A stretch of DNA of 64,000 nt from NCBI RefSeq assembly GCF_029211325.2, contig NZ_CP135996.1, positions 1,674,001 through 1,738,000 on the forward strand, given 5' to 3'. Shown here piece by piece: positions 42,926 to 51,172 of this stretch. Source of the DNA: Caproicibacterium argilliputei. GTDB taxonomy: Bacteria; Bacillota; Clostridia; Oscillospirales; Acutalibacteraceae. Numbering within the stretch: the first letter of the stretch is position 1; each line of letters starts with the position of its first letter. Under the pieces are notes generated by a model. The model was not told where the DNA came from. It did not search any database and saw only the letters and a program-made list of their open reading frames with translations. Both the position numbers and the translations under genes were made by a program.

Positions 42926-43150
42926 TTACAACTCCTTTCGGGGCGGCGGCGTTCCGTCTGCGGCGCCGGAGGCGGAGCGAGTAATCCGCCGGATATTCTT
43001 TTCACACTTTCGCCGCGGCAGCATGATCTCCCTGCCGCAGGAAGTACAGCGGATTTTAAAATCCATGCCCGCGCGCAGAACCAGAAACGTACTACCGCCG
43101 CACGGATGCGGTTTCTTCATCAGCAGAATATCACCCGGGCGAACGTCCAT
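42926..43150 (-). CDS. DUF951-family small Cys-containing protein
   Basis: 74 residues. VRPGDILLMKKPHPCGGSTF, then CTSCGREIMLP and a further Cys give a possible zinc site; this matches the small DUF951 family of Firmicutes, function unknown. The last 14 residues are Ser/Gly/Pro-rich and beyond the family core. The frame runs 87 codons further upstream into a promoter region, but GGAG 9 bases before MDVRPGD fixes the start. First gene of the prfA operon. Confidence 0.9.
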   Translation of the reverse strand: MDVRPGDILLMKKPHPCGGSTFLVLRAGMDFKIRCTSCGREIMLPRRKCEKNIRRITRSASGAADGTPPPRKEL

Positions 43151-43184
43151 ACTCCCGCTCCTTTCGTAATACACATATGATATT

Positions 43185-43213
43185 AGTATAACATTCCTGC
43201 CGACCGGAAACAA
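43185..43213 (-). promoter_or_regulatory. promoter of the DUF951-prfA operon
   Basis: Minus strand: TTGTTT, 17 bases, TATACT. Divergent from the birA promoter 40 bases away. Confidence 0.6.
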
Positions 43214-43252
43214 TATCCTTTCCCGATTTTCTCGCCATTCCCGGCTGACGCC

Positions 43253-43281
43253 TTGAATATTTTTCCCTTTTTGTGTAATAT
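43253..43281 (+). promoter_or_regulatory. promoter of birA
   Basis: TTGAAT, 17 bases, TAATAT, 31 bases before the birA start. Confidence 0.55.
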
Positions 43282-43311
43282 GGACAACAGAAAGCAAAAG
43301 GAGTGATACAT

Positions 43312-44106
43312 ATGCAGAACACAGAAGCCCTGTCGCCAACGGAAATTCTGCAGACACTTTCCACCCGCACGCTGGGAAAAAGGCTGTACTGTCTACCGGA
43401 AACAGACTCAACCAACGAGGAAGTCAAGCGTCTGGCCAGACGCGGCGCACCAGACGGCACTGTGGTGACCGCAGAGCGACAAACTGGCGGCAAGGGGAGA
43501 CTGGGTCGCGCATGGCACAGCCCGGCAGATGGCGGTTTGTACTTTACCGTGTTGCTCCGGGAAGCACACCTGCCGCAGCATCTGACAAACCTAACACTGC
43601 TCAGCGGGCTTGCGGTCTGCACAACACTGCGGGAACTTTATGGGATAGACGCACGCATTAAATGGCCCAACGACATTGTGGTTGGTGCTCGCAAACTCTG
43701 CGGCATTCTCGCCGAAACAGACTTTGCAAATGGAAAAGCTGCATGGGCGGCTGTTGGCATTGGCGTAAACGTCAACAATCCTTCGTTCCCGGAAAGCATT
43801 GCGTTCCGCGCCACTTCTCTGCTTTTAGAAACAAAAAAGCAGCAAAGTCGCGCGGCAGTTCTGCAGCGAATTTTGGAGCATCTGGAGCCGCTTCTGGAAG
43901 TCGGCACACTGCCCCCGACTTATGCGCAGCTTTGTGTTTCTCTTGGCAAGCCCGTCAGCTTTACATATGACCGGCATTTTCTAAAAGGGAAAGCAAAGGG
44001 CATTACACCGGACGGTTTGTTGCTGATAGAGCTGCCGAATGGCCGTACAGTGACCGTTGGCTCCGGTGAAGTGGTCGTGCAGGGTATTTACGCGCAAACG
44101 GTATAA
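43312..44106 (+). CDS. birA: biotin-[acetyl-CoA-carboxylase] ligase, monofunctional
   Basis: Attaches biotin to carboxylase carrier domains. 264 residues: catalytic core with TDSTNEEVKRLA, the biotin/AMP loop GGKGRLGRAWHSP, IKWPNDIVV and KLCGILAE, and a small SH3-like C-terminal domain. The N-terminal DNA-binding helix-turn-helix of bifunctional BirA is absent, so it should not repress biotin genes. AAAGGAG lies 8 bases before the ATG chosen. Confidence 0.94.
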   Translation: MQNTEALSPTEILQTLSTRTLGKRLYCLPETDSTNEEVKRLARRGAPDGTVVTAERQTGGKGRLGRAWHSPADGGLYFTVLLREAHLPQHLTNLTLLSGLAVCTTLRELYGIDARIKWPNDIVVGARKLCGILAETDFANGKAAWAAVGIGVNVNNPSFPESIAFRATSLLLETKKQQSRAAVLQRILEHLEPLLEVGTLPPTYAQLCVSLGKPVSFTYDRHFLKGKAKGITPDGLLLIELPNGRTVTVGSGEVVVQGIYAQTV

Positions 44107-44149
44107 AAAAGTCTGTATAAACGGGGGTTCTCCTCTGTACAGGCTTTTC
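44107..44149 (+). terminator. terminator of birA
   Basis: AAGTCTGTATA / TGTACAGGCTT stem (two wobble pairs) with four T; a moderate terminator. Confidence 0.6.
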
Positions 44150-44164
44150 CCTTGTCACCATTTT

Positions 44165-44986
44165 TCAGCTGACAAGGGATTTATCCGTATGCACATCAAG
44201 CTGCGGAAACGGGATGTGGTAACCATTTGCGTCGAAAGCCAATTTTACGGATTCCTGCATTTCGTAATAAAGATCCCAGTACGCCTCTGTTTGACACCAC
44301 ATCCGCACGGTCAAAACCACGGCGCTGTCTGCCTGCGCTTTCACGGCAATCAATGGCGCCGGCTGCTGCTGCACCTTACTGTTCTGCTCGGCAAGCTTTT
44401 GCAGCAAGGCTTTTGCACCCTGCAGGTCATCGCTGTAAGCAATGCTGAAGTCCATATCCAGCCGCCGCTTTTCCTGCGCGGTGTAATTGGTGATGACGCT
44501 GTCTGCCAACTTGGAATTTGGAAACACGACTTCTTTATTATCAAACGTCCGCAAAGAGGTAAACATCAATTCAACGCGTTCCACTGTTCCCTCCACATCC
44601 TCTGCGGCGATATAATCCCCAATGCGGAACGGCTTGGTAAACAGCATCTGAATCCCGCAGGCGATGTTTGCCATGTTCTCCTTAAGCGCCAGACTGATGC
44701 CCAACCCCACGGCGCTGAATGCGCCCACAATCACATTCGTGTCCAATCCCAAAGCGGAAAGTGCCATGATAATAGCAATAATTTTAATCAGAATCGCCGC
44801 GCCTGACGCAAGAAACGCAATCACACCGACGTCTCGGTCTGCTTTTTCCAGTGCCTTTTCGCAAAGCCGGTGCCCCAATTTGCTGAGTGCCCAGCCAACA
44901 ACCAATATGACTGCGGCCGCTAGCAGTCTGGGGAGGAAGTCTCCCACTGCCGTCAAAAATTGTTCCCCTGTTTTGATGATGTTCAT
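44165..44986 (-). CDS. mscS: small-conductance mechanosensitive channel (MscS family)
   Basis: 273 residues: three membrane segments (about 20-40, 60-80, 85-105), the pore helix with the Gly/Ala pattern VGAFSAVGLGISLALKENM, then the cytoplasmic beta domain (FTKPFRIGDYI, VVFPNSKLADSVITNYT) and an alpha-beta C-terminus. Opens under membrane tension to release solutes after osmotic downshock. AAGGAGG is only 3 bases from the ATG. It lies 10 bases after the RlmI-like gene and is probably co-transcribed. Confidence 0.95.
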   Translation of the reverse strand: MNIIKTGEQFLTAVGDFLPRLLAAAVILVVGWALSKLGHRLCEKALEKADRDVGVIAFLASGAAILIKIIAIIMALSALGLDTNVIVGAFSAVGLGISLALKENMANIACGIQMLFTKPFRIGDYIAAEDVEGTVERVELMFTSLRTFDNKEVVFPNSKLADSVITNYTAQEKRRLDMDFSIAYSDDLQGAKALLQKLAEQNSKVQQQPAPLIAVKAQADSAVVLTVRMWCQTEAYWDLYYEMQESVKLAFDANGYHIPFPQLDVHTDKSLVS

Positions 44987-44996
44987 ACGCCTCCTT

Positions 44997-46214
44997 TTAT
45001 ACAATCTGAAACAAGTAAAACTTCAGATAGTCCGTTTCCGGCACATTCCAAAGAATCGGGTGATCCGGTGCCTGCTGGCGTGCCTCAATCTGCCGCAGGG
45101 AAACCTGCGCGTCTGCCGCCGCAGCGTGCAGCATTTTGCAGAACAGCGGTTCCGGCATGAAGTGCGAACACGAACAGGTCGCCAGATATCCACCGCGCGG
45201 CAGCGACTTCATCGCGCGCAGGTTGATTTCCTTATACCCGCGCGCCGCACGCTCCACGGTTCGGCGGCTTTTGGTAAATGCCGGCGGGTCCAGAATAATA
45301 AAATCATACTGACCCGGCTGCAGGGTCGGCAACAGGTCAAACACATTGGCCTGCTCGCAGTCGACCAATCTCTCAAAGCCGTTGCGGTGAATATTGGCAC
45401 GCGTCATAGCAATCGCTTCTTCGCTGATGTCTACCGCGTGCACATGCTGTGCGCCGCCTTTGGCGGCGTTCAGTGCAAAAGAGCCTGTGTGCGTAAAGCA
45501 ATCCAGCACATTTTTTCCTGCCGCCAGCCGCGCAACCGCCTGTCGGTTGTACTTTTGGTCCAGAAAGAAACCTGTTTTCTGTCCATTTTCAAAATCCACA
45601 AGATAGCGGATTCCGTTTTCCGTAATTTCTGTCTGCGTGCTTTTCGGCTGCGCAATGCCCGGCAGAGGATAGAAGCCTTTCCCCTGCTGCAAGCCTTCCA
45701 GTTCGCGTATGGCCACATCATTCCGCTCATAGATGCCGTCAATGCGCTGCCCGTCCTGTGTCAGCACGCGATACAGTATCTCAAACAGCATAGGCTTAAT
45801 TTTTTCAAATCCCAAAGACAGTGTCTGCACAACCAGAATGCTGCCAAAACGATCAACGGTCAAGCCGGGAAACTGATCCGCCTCCCCGAAAATGACGCGA
45901 CAGCAGTCCGTATCTTTTCCCATGACGGTTTTGCGATACTCCCACGCATAGCGAATGCGGCGCTCAAAAAATGCTTCGTCAAAGCGGTCATTCGTGTTTC
46001 TGGAAAGCAGCCGCACACGGATTTTGCTGTGGCTGTTGTAAAATCCGGTGCCCAAATACCGTCCTTTGACAGAAAGCACATCCGTCAGCGCGCCGTCCTC
46101 CGGCGCTTCTCCAAGCGGCTGTACCTCTGCGTCAAACACCCACGGATGACCGCTGACAATTGATGTTTCCGCTTTCTTTGTGACTGTGACCTGCCTGTAA
46201 CCCCTGTCTTTCAT
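44997..46214 (-). CDS. rlmI: class I SAM-dependent rRNA methyltransferase, RlmI-like
   Basis: 405 residues: an N-terminal PUA domain (1-75; SGHPWVFDAEV), a central region, and the methyltransferase domain with ENGQKTGFFLDQKYNR, VLDCFTHTGSFALNAAKGGA and the catalytic LDPPAFTKSR. A Cys motif TCSCSHFM is at the place of the m5C-methyltransferase Cys. E. coli RlmI makes m5C1962 in 23S rRNA; the exact target here is inferred. GGAGG precedes MKDRGY; the frame extends 45 codons further through the promoter. Confidence 0.9.
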   Translation of the reverse strand: MKDRGYRQVTVTKKAETSIVSGHPWVFDAEVQPLGEAPEDGALTDVLSVKGRYLGTGFYNSHSKIRVRLLSRNTNDRFDEAFFERRIRYAWEYRKTVMGKDTDCCRVIFGEADQFPGLTVDRFGSILVVQTLSLGFEKIKPMLFEILYRVLTQDGQRIDGIYERNDVAIRELEGLQQGKGFYPLPGIAQPKSTQTEITENGIRYLVDFENGQKTGFFLDQKYNRQAVARLAAGKNVLDCFTHTGSFALNAAKGGAQHVHAVDISEEAIAMTRANIHRNGFERLVDCEQANVFDLLPTLQPGQYDFIILDPPAFTKSRRTVERAARGYKEINLRAMKSLPRGGYLATCSCSHFMPEPLFCKMLHAAAADAQVSLRQIEARQQAPDHPILWNVPETDYLKFYLFQIV

Positions 46215-46263
46215 CTTTTCCTCCGCTGCGCTTTGCTGCAGCCGCCAATATTTTTTCGTTCTT

Positions 46264-46292
46264 ATCATAACGAATTTTCCGCAAAAATGCAA
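46264..46292 (-). promoter_or_regulatory. promoter of the rlmI-mscS operon
   Basis: Minus strand: TTGCAT, 17 bases, TATGAT. Confidence 0.65.
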
Positions 46293-46308
46293 CAAAAAGC
46301 GGTCATCG

Positions 46309-46336
46309 GTTACCAACATTTTCCATATAGTTACCA
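46309..46336. repeat. paired GTTACCA direct repeats between divergent promoters
   Basis: GTTACCA at 46309-46315 and 46330-46336, exactly 21 bp apart (two helical turns), between the rlmI and ricin-fold promoters. Possible regulator site. Confidence 0.4.
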
Positions 46337-46352
46337 TGTTTTCGTTCATGCA

Positions 46353-46380
46353 TTGACAATCCTTTTGGCAATGCTATAAT
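46353..46380 (+). promoter_or_regulatory. strong promoter of the ricin-fold gene
   Basis: TTGACA, 16 bases, TATAAT, with TGC before the -10 (extended). Among the strongest promoters in the window. Confidence 0.85.
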
Positions 46381-46460
46381 TAAATAAAAATAAGATTTTG
46401 CAAGAAATGAATTTAGGTGATTCTATCGATTTTCATTTCATGAGAGGAGTGTTCGCTGCT

Positions 46461-47078
46461 ATGACCGGAAGAAAAAATGCCACCCAAAAATTTGCTTCCA
46501 ACGGAAAATGCTATCAAATTCTTTCCCGCCAAAGCGGAAAAGCGATTGGTGTGGACGAAGACGGTACTTTGCTGATCATGTGCACGCCTGACCCAAGCGC
46601 GCTGTCACAAAGCTGGAAATTGGAAACCGCCGAAGACGGCTTCTGCCGGATTTTCAACACAGCCTCCGGCAAAGCAGTCGATGTCATCAACGGCGGCACC
46701 GGGAACGGTGCCTGGCTGCACCAGTGGCCCCCCTGCGATGCGGACTCGCAGCTCTGGAAGCTAGAGCCGGCTTCTTCCCGCGGGTGCTATCGCTTCCTTT
46801 CAAAAGCAAGCGGCAAATGCATGGATATCGTGGATATTTCCAGTGAAGAGGGCGCCCATCTGCAAATCTGGGACAGTCTTGACGGCGAAAATCAAGAATG
46901 GAAGCTGGTTGCAATCACTGACGGCGCAGAAGCGCCGAAAGCAACTGCTCCGAAACGCCGACGTAGCTCCACGCGCAGAAACACGAGGCAAACCACCGCA
47001 CCCGCAAAAGCAAACCGTGCTCTGAAACAGCCTGCCGCAGAATCCACCGCAACGCTCAAACCAGAAAAAACAGAATAA
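46461..47078 (+). CDS. ricin-type beta-trefoil (RICIN) domain protein, apparently cytosolic
   Basis: 205 residues. A beta-trefoil lectin-like domain (about 12-155) with the three QxW repeat ends SQSWKLE, SQLWKLE and NQEWKLV and SGKAIGV/SGKAVDV/SGKCMDI motifs. The C-terminal 45 residues are Lys/Arg/Ala/Thr-rich (PKRRRSSTRRNTRQTT) and resemble a nucleic-acid-binding or disordered tail. There is no signal peptide or membrane segment, unusual for such lectins. I start at the ATG 11 bases after AGAGGAG; an earlier in-frame start at 46398 is possible. Ligand unknown. Confidence 0.82.
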   Translation: MTGRKNATQKFASNGKCYQILSRQSGKAIGVDEDGTLLIMCTPDPSALSQSWKLETAEDGFCRIFNTASGKAVDVINGGTGNGAWLHQWPPCDADSQLWKLEPASSRGCYRFLSKASGKCMDIVDISSEEGAHLQIWDSLDGENQEWKLVAITDGAEAPKATAPKRRRSSTRRNTRQTTAPAKANRALKQPAAESTATLKPEKTE

Positions 47079-47083
47079 CAGGT

Positions 47084-47114
47084 AAAACGGCTTCTGCGAT
47101 GCAGGAGCCGTTTT
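47084..47114 (+). terminator. terminator of the ricin-fold gene
   Basis: AAAACGGCTTCTG / CAGGAGCCGTTTT hairpin. Confidence 0.8.
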
Positions 47115-47183
47115 CTGGATTGCAGGATTTACCTTCCATAACTTTCTGCCAAACGGAAAGAATACTTTCTGAGGTGAAGGTAC

Positions 47184-47375
47184 ATGGAAATACCCCAGCA
47201 AAGTTATCGGGATTTGTTCACGTTAATGCGCGAGGAACCAGAAGCTAAAAATTTTTATGCCCAGCTGCCACCAGAAACACAAGAAGAAATGCGCTCCCAT
47301 GCATTTCGTGTAAACTCTCTCGACCATATGCGTGCCTGTGCGGACGCCTTCGTCCGGCGGGAAGAACAGGACTGA
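47184..47375 (+). CDS. 63-residue protein of unknown function
   Basis: Acidic, helical, Cys-poor small protein (MEIPQQSYRDLFTLMREEPEA start; LPPETQEEMRSHAFRVNSL in the middle). GAGGTGAAGG lies before the ATG at usable spacing, and a stem-loop follows the stop. No promoter could be placed with confidence in the 70 bases after the preceding terminator. The composition looks like a real short gene. I do not recognise it. Confidence 0.6.
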   Translation: MEIPQQSYRDLFTLMREEPEAKNFYAQLPPETQEEMRSHAFRVNSLDHMRACADAFVRREEQD

Positions 47376-47384
47376 ACCCAACAA

Positions 47385-47421
47385 AGCAGCCGGTGCGTGA
47401 AAATTTCGCACACCGGCTGCT
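47385..47421. terminator. bidirectional hairpin terminator
   Basis: AGCAGCCGGTGCGTG / CGCACACCGGCTGCT; T content after it is modest on both strands. Confidence 0.65.
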
Positions 47422-47422
47422 G

Positions 47423-49690
47423 TTATTTATTTGAAGCAGACTGTTGCATGGTGAAGTATGCGGTTTTTGTGCACCAGTTTCCTGCTTTGTCCTGAATGCT
47501 GAAATCCAGGCGGTGACGGCCAGTTGCAAATCCCTTTCCACTGACGTAAACCGTTCCGTTTTCATCCCAGCTGTAACCGGACGACTGCGTATAACTGACA
47601 CCATCAATGAGCACTTTTGCACTGCTCCAGTTTATGCCGGAACTGCCGACATCGTGGCAGTGAATTTCAATCTCCGCCTGATACCCGGTATACGTCTGCC
47701 CATCTGCACTGATGGAATCAACCAGTGGCACAGAAACATCCGCGGTCTTCCGGTTATACGTAAATTGAACGTCATCTACCACCAAATAGCCCTTGCGGCA
47801 GGCAGAAGCACTGGACGCCACCAGGCTGATGGAGCCGCTGCGCAGGGAAAACGGTCCTTTAGCGCTCTGCGGAATCGGCATTTCGATGTACTTCCAGCCA
47901 TTCCAGTTCACGACGCCCGGCATGGAAATGTACACTTTCTGTCCTCGGCTGTTGTACACGCAACCCCACAAAGAATCCCCCTTGCAGGCGTTGCCATACA
48001 CCCACATTCCCAAAGCAGTCGCATTGCCGGTACTGCTGCGGGCGCAGCGGGGACCAAAATTCACAGCAAGATTGCCGCTTTCCTTCGCCTTGCGGAAATC
48101 AAAGCTGACACGCATGGCGTATTTTCCGCTGTGTACCGGCGAGGTCATGGTGCCGTTGTTGACAGCCAGATCTTTATAATTGCCGGCAACCGCCCATTTC
48201 TCCGCAACGGTACGGTCACTGGTCAGCCATTCGCAGCTTTCCATGACTTCCGGCTGACCGACCGAAACGTGCACGCGCACACTTTGGCTGGTGCCATTCA
48301 GGCGAACGGTCACGTCACCTTCGGCAGGCGCCATTGCCGCATGGAAGACCCCGTTTGCATCCACACTGCCAAGGCCTGCGGGTACCGAATACGTGAGGTT
48401 TGCCAGATTGATTCCGACCGGACTGCCGCCGCTGTAAGCCGTGATGCCGAAATCCGCAGTCGCGCCCGGCTGCAGGCGGACACTGGTCACTTTCTGCTTT
48501 AAGCTGTCCGGCTGTACCACTCGGACGGTTTTAGAACCAACAGACTGTCCGTTCCAGTTGAGATGTGCTTCTACGGTTCCCTCGGCAGCACCTGCGGTGA
48601 CGGTGCCGCGGGAATTGATGATTCCATCGGACTCAGTTGTAACAGACCAACTGAGTCCGGAAGAAGCCAGGTCAGAAGGACGGCCGTCCGCACTGCGTCC
48701 GGTTGCGGAAAACTGAATCAAACTGCCCGGCGCATACGCTTCATATGCCGTTTTTAAGTCAGCAGAAGCCATCTCACCGCCCTGTGGCGCACCAACGATA
48801 AACAGCCAGGAATTTGCTACGGCACGTTCTGTACCGTCAGAAGGGCGGTTCTGTATCTGCAGCGTGGAACTATCAGAAGTCTTTGTCAGGCAGGTTGCGG
48901 AACCGCCGCCATCCATATTGCCAGCCCAAACCGCGCCAAGGTCGCGCATTGCCACGGCAATGCCGTCCAGAGAAAGGCCGCTGGAATACGGAGCCTGCCG
49001 CCCGTCAACCGTCAGGAAAAAGACCGTATTGTCCGACCGAACACCGACTGCCACACGCGGCGCCAGGATGGTGCTGTGGTCTGTGTTAACAACCGTGCTG
49101 TTGTTCACCAAAACGCTGTGAATGCCCATTGCCTGCCAAATATCGGCTTTGTTGTTTTCGTACACGGTCCGGTCGCCGTAAATCGGCGTACCATCCCGTT
49201 TCATGCCAAAGAACTTCCACCAGGTGCGAATCGGTGCGTACGGATGAATTTCCTTGCCGTTTTTTACAACAACGCCCCAGGGATCTCCATTTTTCATATT
49301 ATACATATCGCTGTTAATCGCGGCGACAACCTGCTTGCCTTCCTCTGAAACGGCTTTGGCCTGATTGCGCACCGTTGACAGCCCAATTTTTTCGCTGTCC
49401 TGTGGCGTGCCTGCCACCAGAGATACACGCGGATCACCTGCTTTAAAACTGAGCATATAGCACGTATTCCGGTGCTTGTCTGTACCAACATATGAAAACT
49501 TGGTTTCGGTAAGACCCGCAGTGACCTCACGATTTGTCACGCTCTCGACCTTTGACGCAAGAGAAAGCGTATAACCATTTACCGAACCGCCGGCGGCATA
49601 AACCGGAACCCCTGCAAGCGGCTGAACGAACACCGCCGTAACCAACAAAATTGGCAGCAGGATTTTTTTCATTCTCTGTTGAAAACGCAT
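47423..49690 (-). CDS. secreted phosphodiester glycosidase (NAGPA domain) with Ig-like and binding modules
   Basis: 755 residues. Sec signal peptide (about 1-33; KKILLPILLVTAVFVQPLAG, ending VYA). The NAGPA-type domain (about 115-320) has VVAAINSDMYNMKNGDPWGVVV and the signature NMDGGGSATCL; the family cleaves sugar-phosphodiester bonds, in bacteria probably of wall or capsule polymers. Then Ig/BIG2-like segments (330-490), a carbohydrate-binding-like beta domain (490-660) and a terminal Ig-like domain. GAGAGG lies before MRFQQRM. Single gene with its own promoter. The substrate is unknown. Confidence 0.87.
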   Translation of the reverse strand: MRFQQRMKKILLPILLVTAVFVQPLAGVPVYAAGGSVNGYTLSLASKVESVTNREVTAGLTETKFSYVGTDKHRNTCYMLSFKAGDPRVSLVAGTPQDSEKIGLSTVRNQAKAVSEEGKQVVAAINSDMYNMKNGDPWGVVVKNGKEIHPYAPIRTWWKFFGMKRDGTPIYGDRTVYENNKADIWQAMGIHSVLVNNSTVVNTDHSTILAPRVAVGVRSDNTVFFLTVDGRQAPYSSGLSLDGIAVAMRDLGAVWAGNMDGGGSATCLTKTSDSSTLQIQNRPSDGTERAVANSWLFIVGAPQGGEMASADLKTAYEAYAPGSLIQFSATGRSADGRPSDLASSGLSWSVTTESDGIINSRGTVTAGAAEGTVEAHLNWNGQSVGSKTVRVVQPDSLKQKVTSVRLQPGATADFGITAYSGGSPVGINLANLTYSVPAGLGSVDANGVFHAAMAPAEGDVTVRLNGTSQSVRVHVSVGQPEVMESCEWLTSDRTVAEKWAVAGNYKDLAVNNGTMTSPVHSGKYAMRVSFDFRKAKESGNLAVNFGPRCARSSTGNATALGMWVYGNACKGDSLWGCVYNSRGQKVYISMPGVVNWNGWKYIEMPIPQSAKGPFSLRSGSISLVASSASACRKGYLVVDDVQFTYNRKTADVSVPLVDSISADGQTYTGYQAEIEIHCHDVGSSGINWSSAKVLIDGVSYTQSSGYSWDENGTVYVSGKGFATGRHRLDFSIQDKAGNWCTKTAYFTMQQSASNK

Positions 49691-49755
49691 CTTCTCATCC
49701 TCTCTCACAGCTTCTATATGCTGTGGTCAGCAGTCATTTTCTTTCTATCCGTATC

Positions 49756-49784
49756 AGTGTATCATACTTTCCACGAAATGACAA
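49756..49784 (-). promoter_or_regulatory. promoter of the phosphodiester glycosidase gene
   Basis: Minus strand: TTGTCA, 17 bases, TACACT. Confidence 0.6.
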
Positions 49785-49811
49785 CAGAAGTTCCATTTCT
49801 CATTTATCTCT

Positions 49812-49848
49812 TAAAAAATCCCTGCCCCTTTTGGAAAAGGAACAAGGA
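49812..49848 (-). terminator. terminator of the flagellar operon
   Basis: Minus strand: TCCTTGTTCCTTTT / AAAAGGGGCAGGGA hairpin then six T, after the last gene. Confidence 0.8.
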
Positions 49849-49872
49849 ACTTTTCGAAATTTCTAACCTGTA

Positions 49873-50625
49873 TCAATACCAACGGCTGTTTTCCGAACTA
49901 CTGGAGTCGCTGGAGCTCCACCCATTTTTCAGCGCGTTAATCAGCAGTCCTACAAACATCTGATAGTCCTGATAAGTAAAATCGTTTGTGCTGTCTGCAG
50001 CCGAGGAGGAAGCGCTGCTTAAAAGCCCGGCCAGCCCGGAGGTGTCCAAGCCAGTGGTGGCAGAGGCAGACGAAGCGGACGCTGTTTGAGAAGCAGAGGA
50101 TGTCTCTGGTACCGTCAAATTCTGCCCCATGTAGCCTAAAACTTTTTTGACGTAATTCTGTGTTTCTGCGAACGGCGGAATGCCGCCATACTTTTCCACA
50201 TTGCCGCAACCGGCATTATACCCCGCCAGCGCAAGCTTCACATCGCCGTTGTAGCGCTTCAAATCGGAAGCCAGCTCCCGCGCACCGCCCATGATGTTCT
50301 GCTCCGGATCAAAAATGTCCGTAATGCCATATTCTTTTGCAGTTTCCGGCATCAGCTGCATAATGCCGGAAGCACCAGCTGAAGAGACACAGTCTGTCTG
50401 AAAGTCTGACTCTGTCTTGGCAACGGCTTTTAAAAGATTTTCCGAAACTCCATATTTTTGCGCGGCCTTTTGAAACAGCGACTCCAACGAATTGGGCGCG
50501 GAAACCGATGAGTCGGAAAGCGACTGGTTCAGCGCACTTTGAAACGTCTGCTGAACAGACGAATCACTATTCGCAGATGAAGTTTGCGAAGCCAGCAGCG
50601 TTCTCGGATCAAAATAAATCTCCAT
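49873..50625 (-). CDS. lytic transglycosylase without Sec signal, in flagellar operon
   Basis: 250 residues: a Ser/Gln/Asn-rich N-terminus (1-48) with no signal peptide, an SLT domain (50-165) with catalytic Glu in AVAKTESDFQTDCVSSAGASG, IMQLMPETA and AGYNAGCGNVEKYGG, then a Ser/Ala-rich linker (175-215) and a short C-terminal helix. It is last in the flagellar operon, 58 bases after cheD. Flagellar rods need a wall hydrolase (FlgJ or SltF in other bacteria); export through the flagellar secretion gate would explain the missing signal. This is inference. Confidence 0.88.
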   Translation of the reverse strand: MEIYFDPRTLLASQTSSANSDSSVQQTFQSALNQSLSDSSVSAPNSLESLFQKAAQKYGVSENLLKAVAKTESDFQTDCVSSAGASGIMQLMPETAKEYGITDIFDPEQNIMGGARELASDLKRYNGDVKLALAGYNAGCGNVEKYGGIPPFAETQNYVKKVLGYMGQNLTVPETSSASQTASASSASATTGLDTSGLAGLLSSASSSAADSTNDFTYQDYQMFVGLLINALKNGWSSSDSSSSENSRWY

Positions 50626-50683
50626 CCCGAGACTCCTCCTTTGACAGTTTGTTCGTTTCTGTTTTAAAAATGCGAAAGAATCC

Positions 50684-51172
50684 CTACCAAACCCATTCGC
50701 CGCGGTTTACAGACTTAATCCGCATAGAACCATCTGCAGCTGAAAAATACAGCGTCCGGCCGTAATTTTTTCCCGTATCCTCCGCAAGAATCGGGATGCG
50801 CAACCGCAGCAGTTCCTGCTTGACCGCAACCACGTTCCGCTGCCCGATGTTGGCAAGTGAGGAGTTGTTGACACCGGAAAACATCTGCGCGCCGCCTGCA
50901 ATTTTTGCCTTCATGCGGAATACATGCGCGCCCATTTTTTCCATGCGGTGCACCAGCAGCTCAATGGCAGTATCCGCAAACTTCATCGCCTGGCTTGCAT
51001 TGGCAGACATCTGCACACTCGATGGCAGCATGATATGAGAAAGGCCGGCAATTTTCAGCGACGGATCATAAAGGCAAATCCCCACGCAGGAACCCAGTGC
51101 ATAGGTAACCAGAACATCCGGCGCTTTTGTTACATTTAAATCGGAAATTCCGACGGTCACTACCTGACTCAT
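50684..51172 (-). CDS. cheD: chemoreceptor glutamine deamidase CheD
   Basis: Deamidates chemoreceptors and, when bound to CheC, raises its phosphatase activity. 162 residues: TYALGSCVGICLYDP with the catalytic Cys, GLSHIMLPSS with the His, and AKIAGGAQMF. Overlaps cheC by ATGA, fitting their function as a complex. Confidence 0.95.
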   Translation of the reverse strand: MSQVVTVGISDLNVTKAPDVLVTYALGSCVGICLYDPSLKIAGLSHIMLPSSVQMSANASQAMKFADTAIELLVHRMEKMGAHVFRMKAKIAGGAQMFSGVNNSSLANIGQRNVVAVKQELLRLRIPILAEDTGKNYGRTLYFSAADGSMRIKSVNRGEWVW

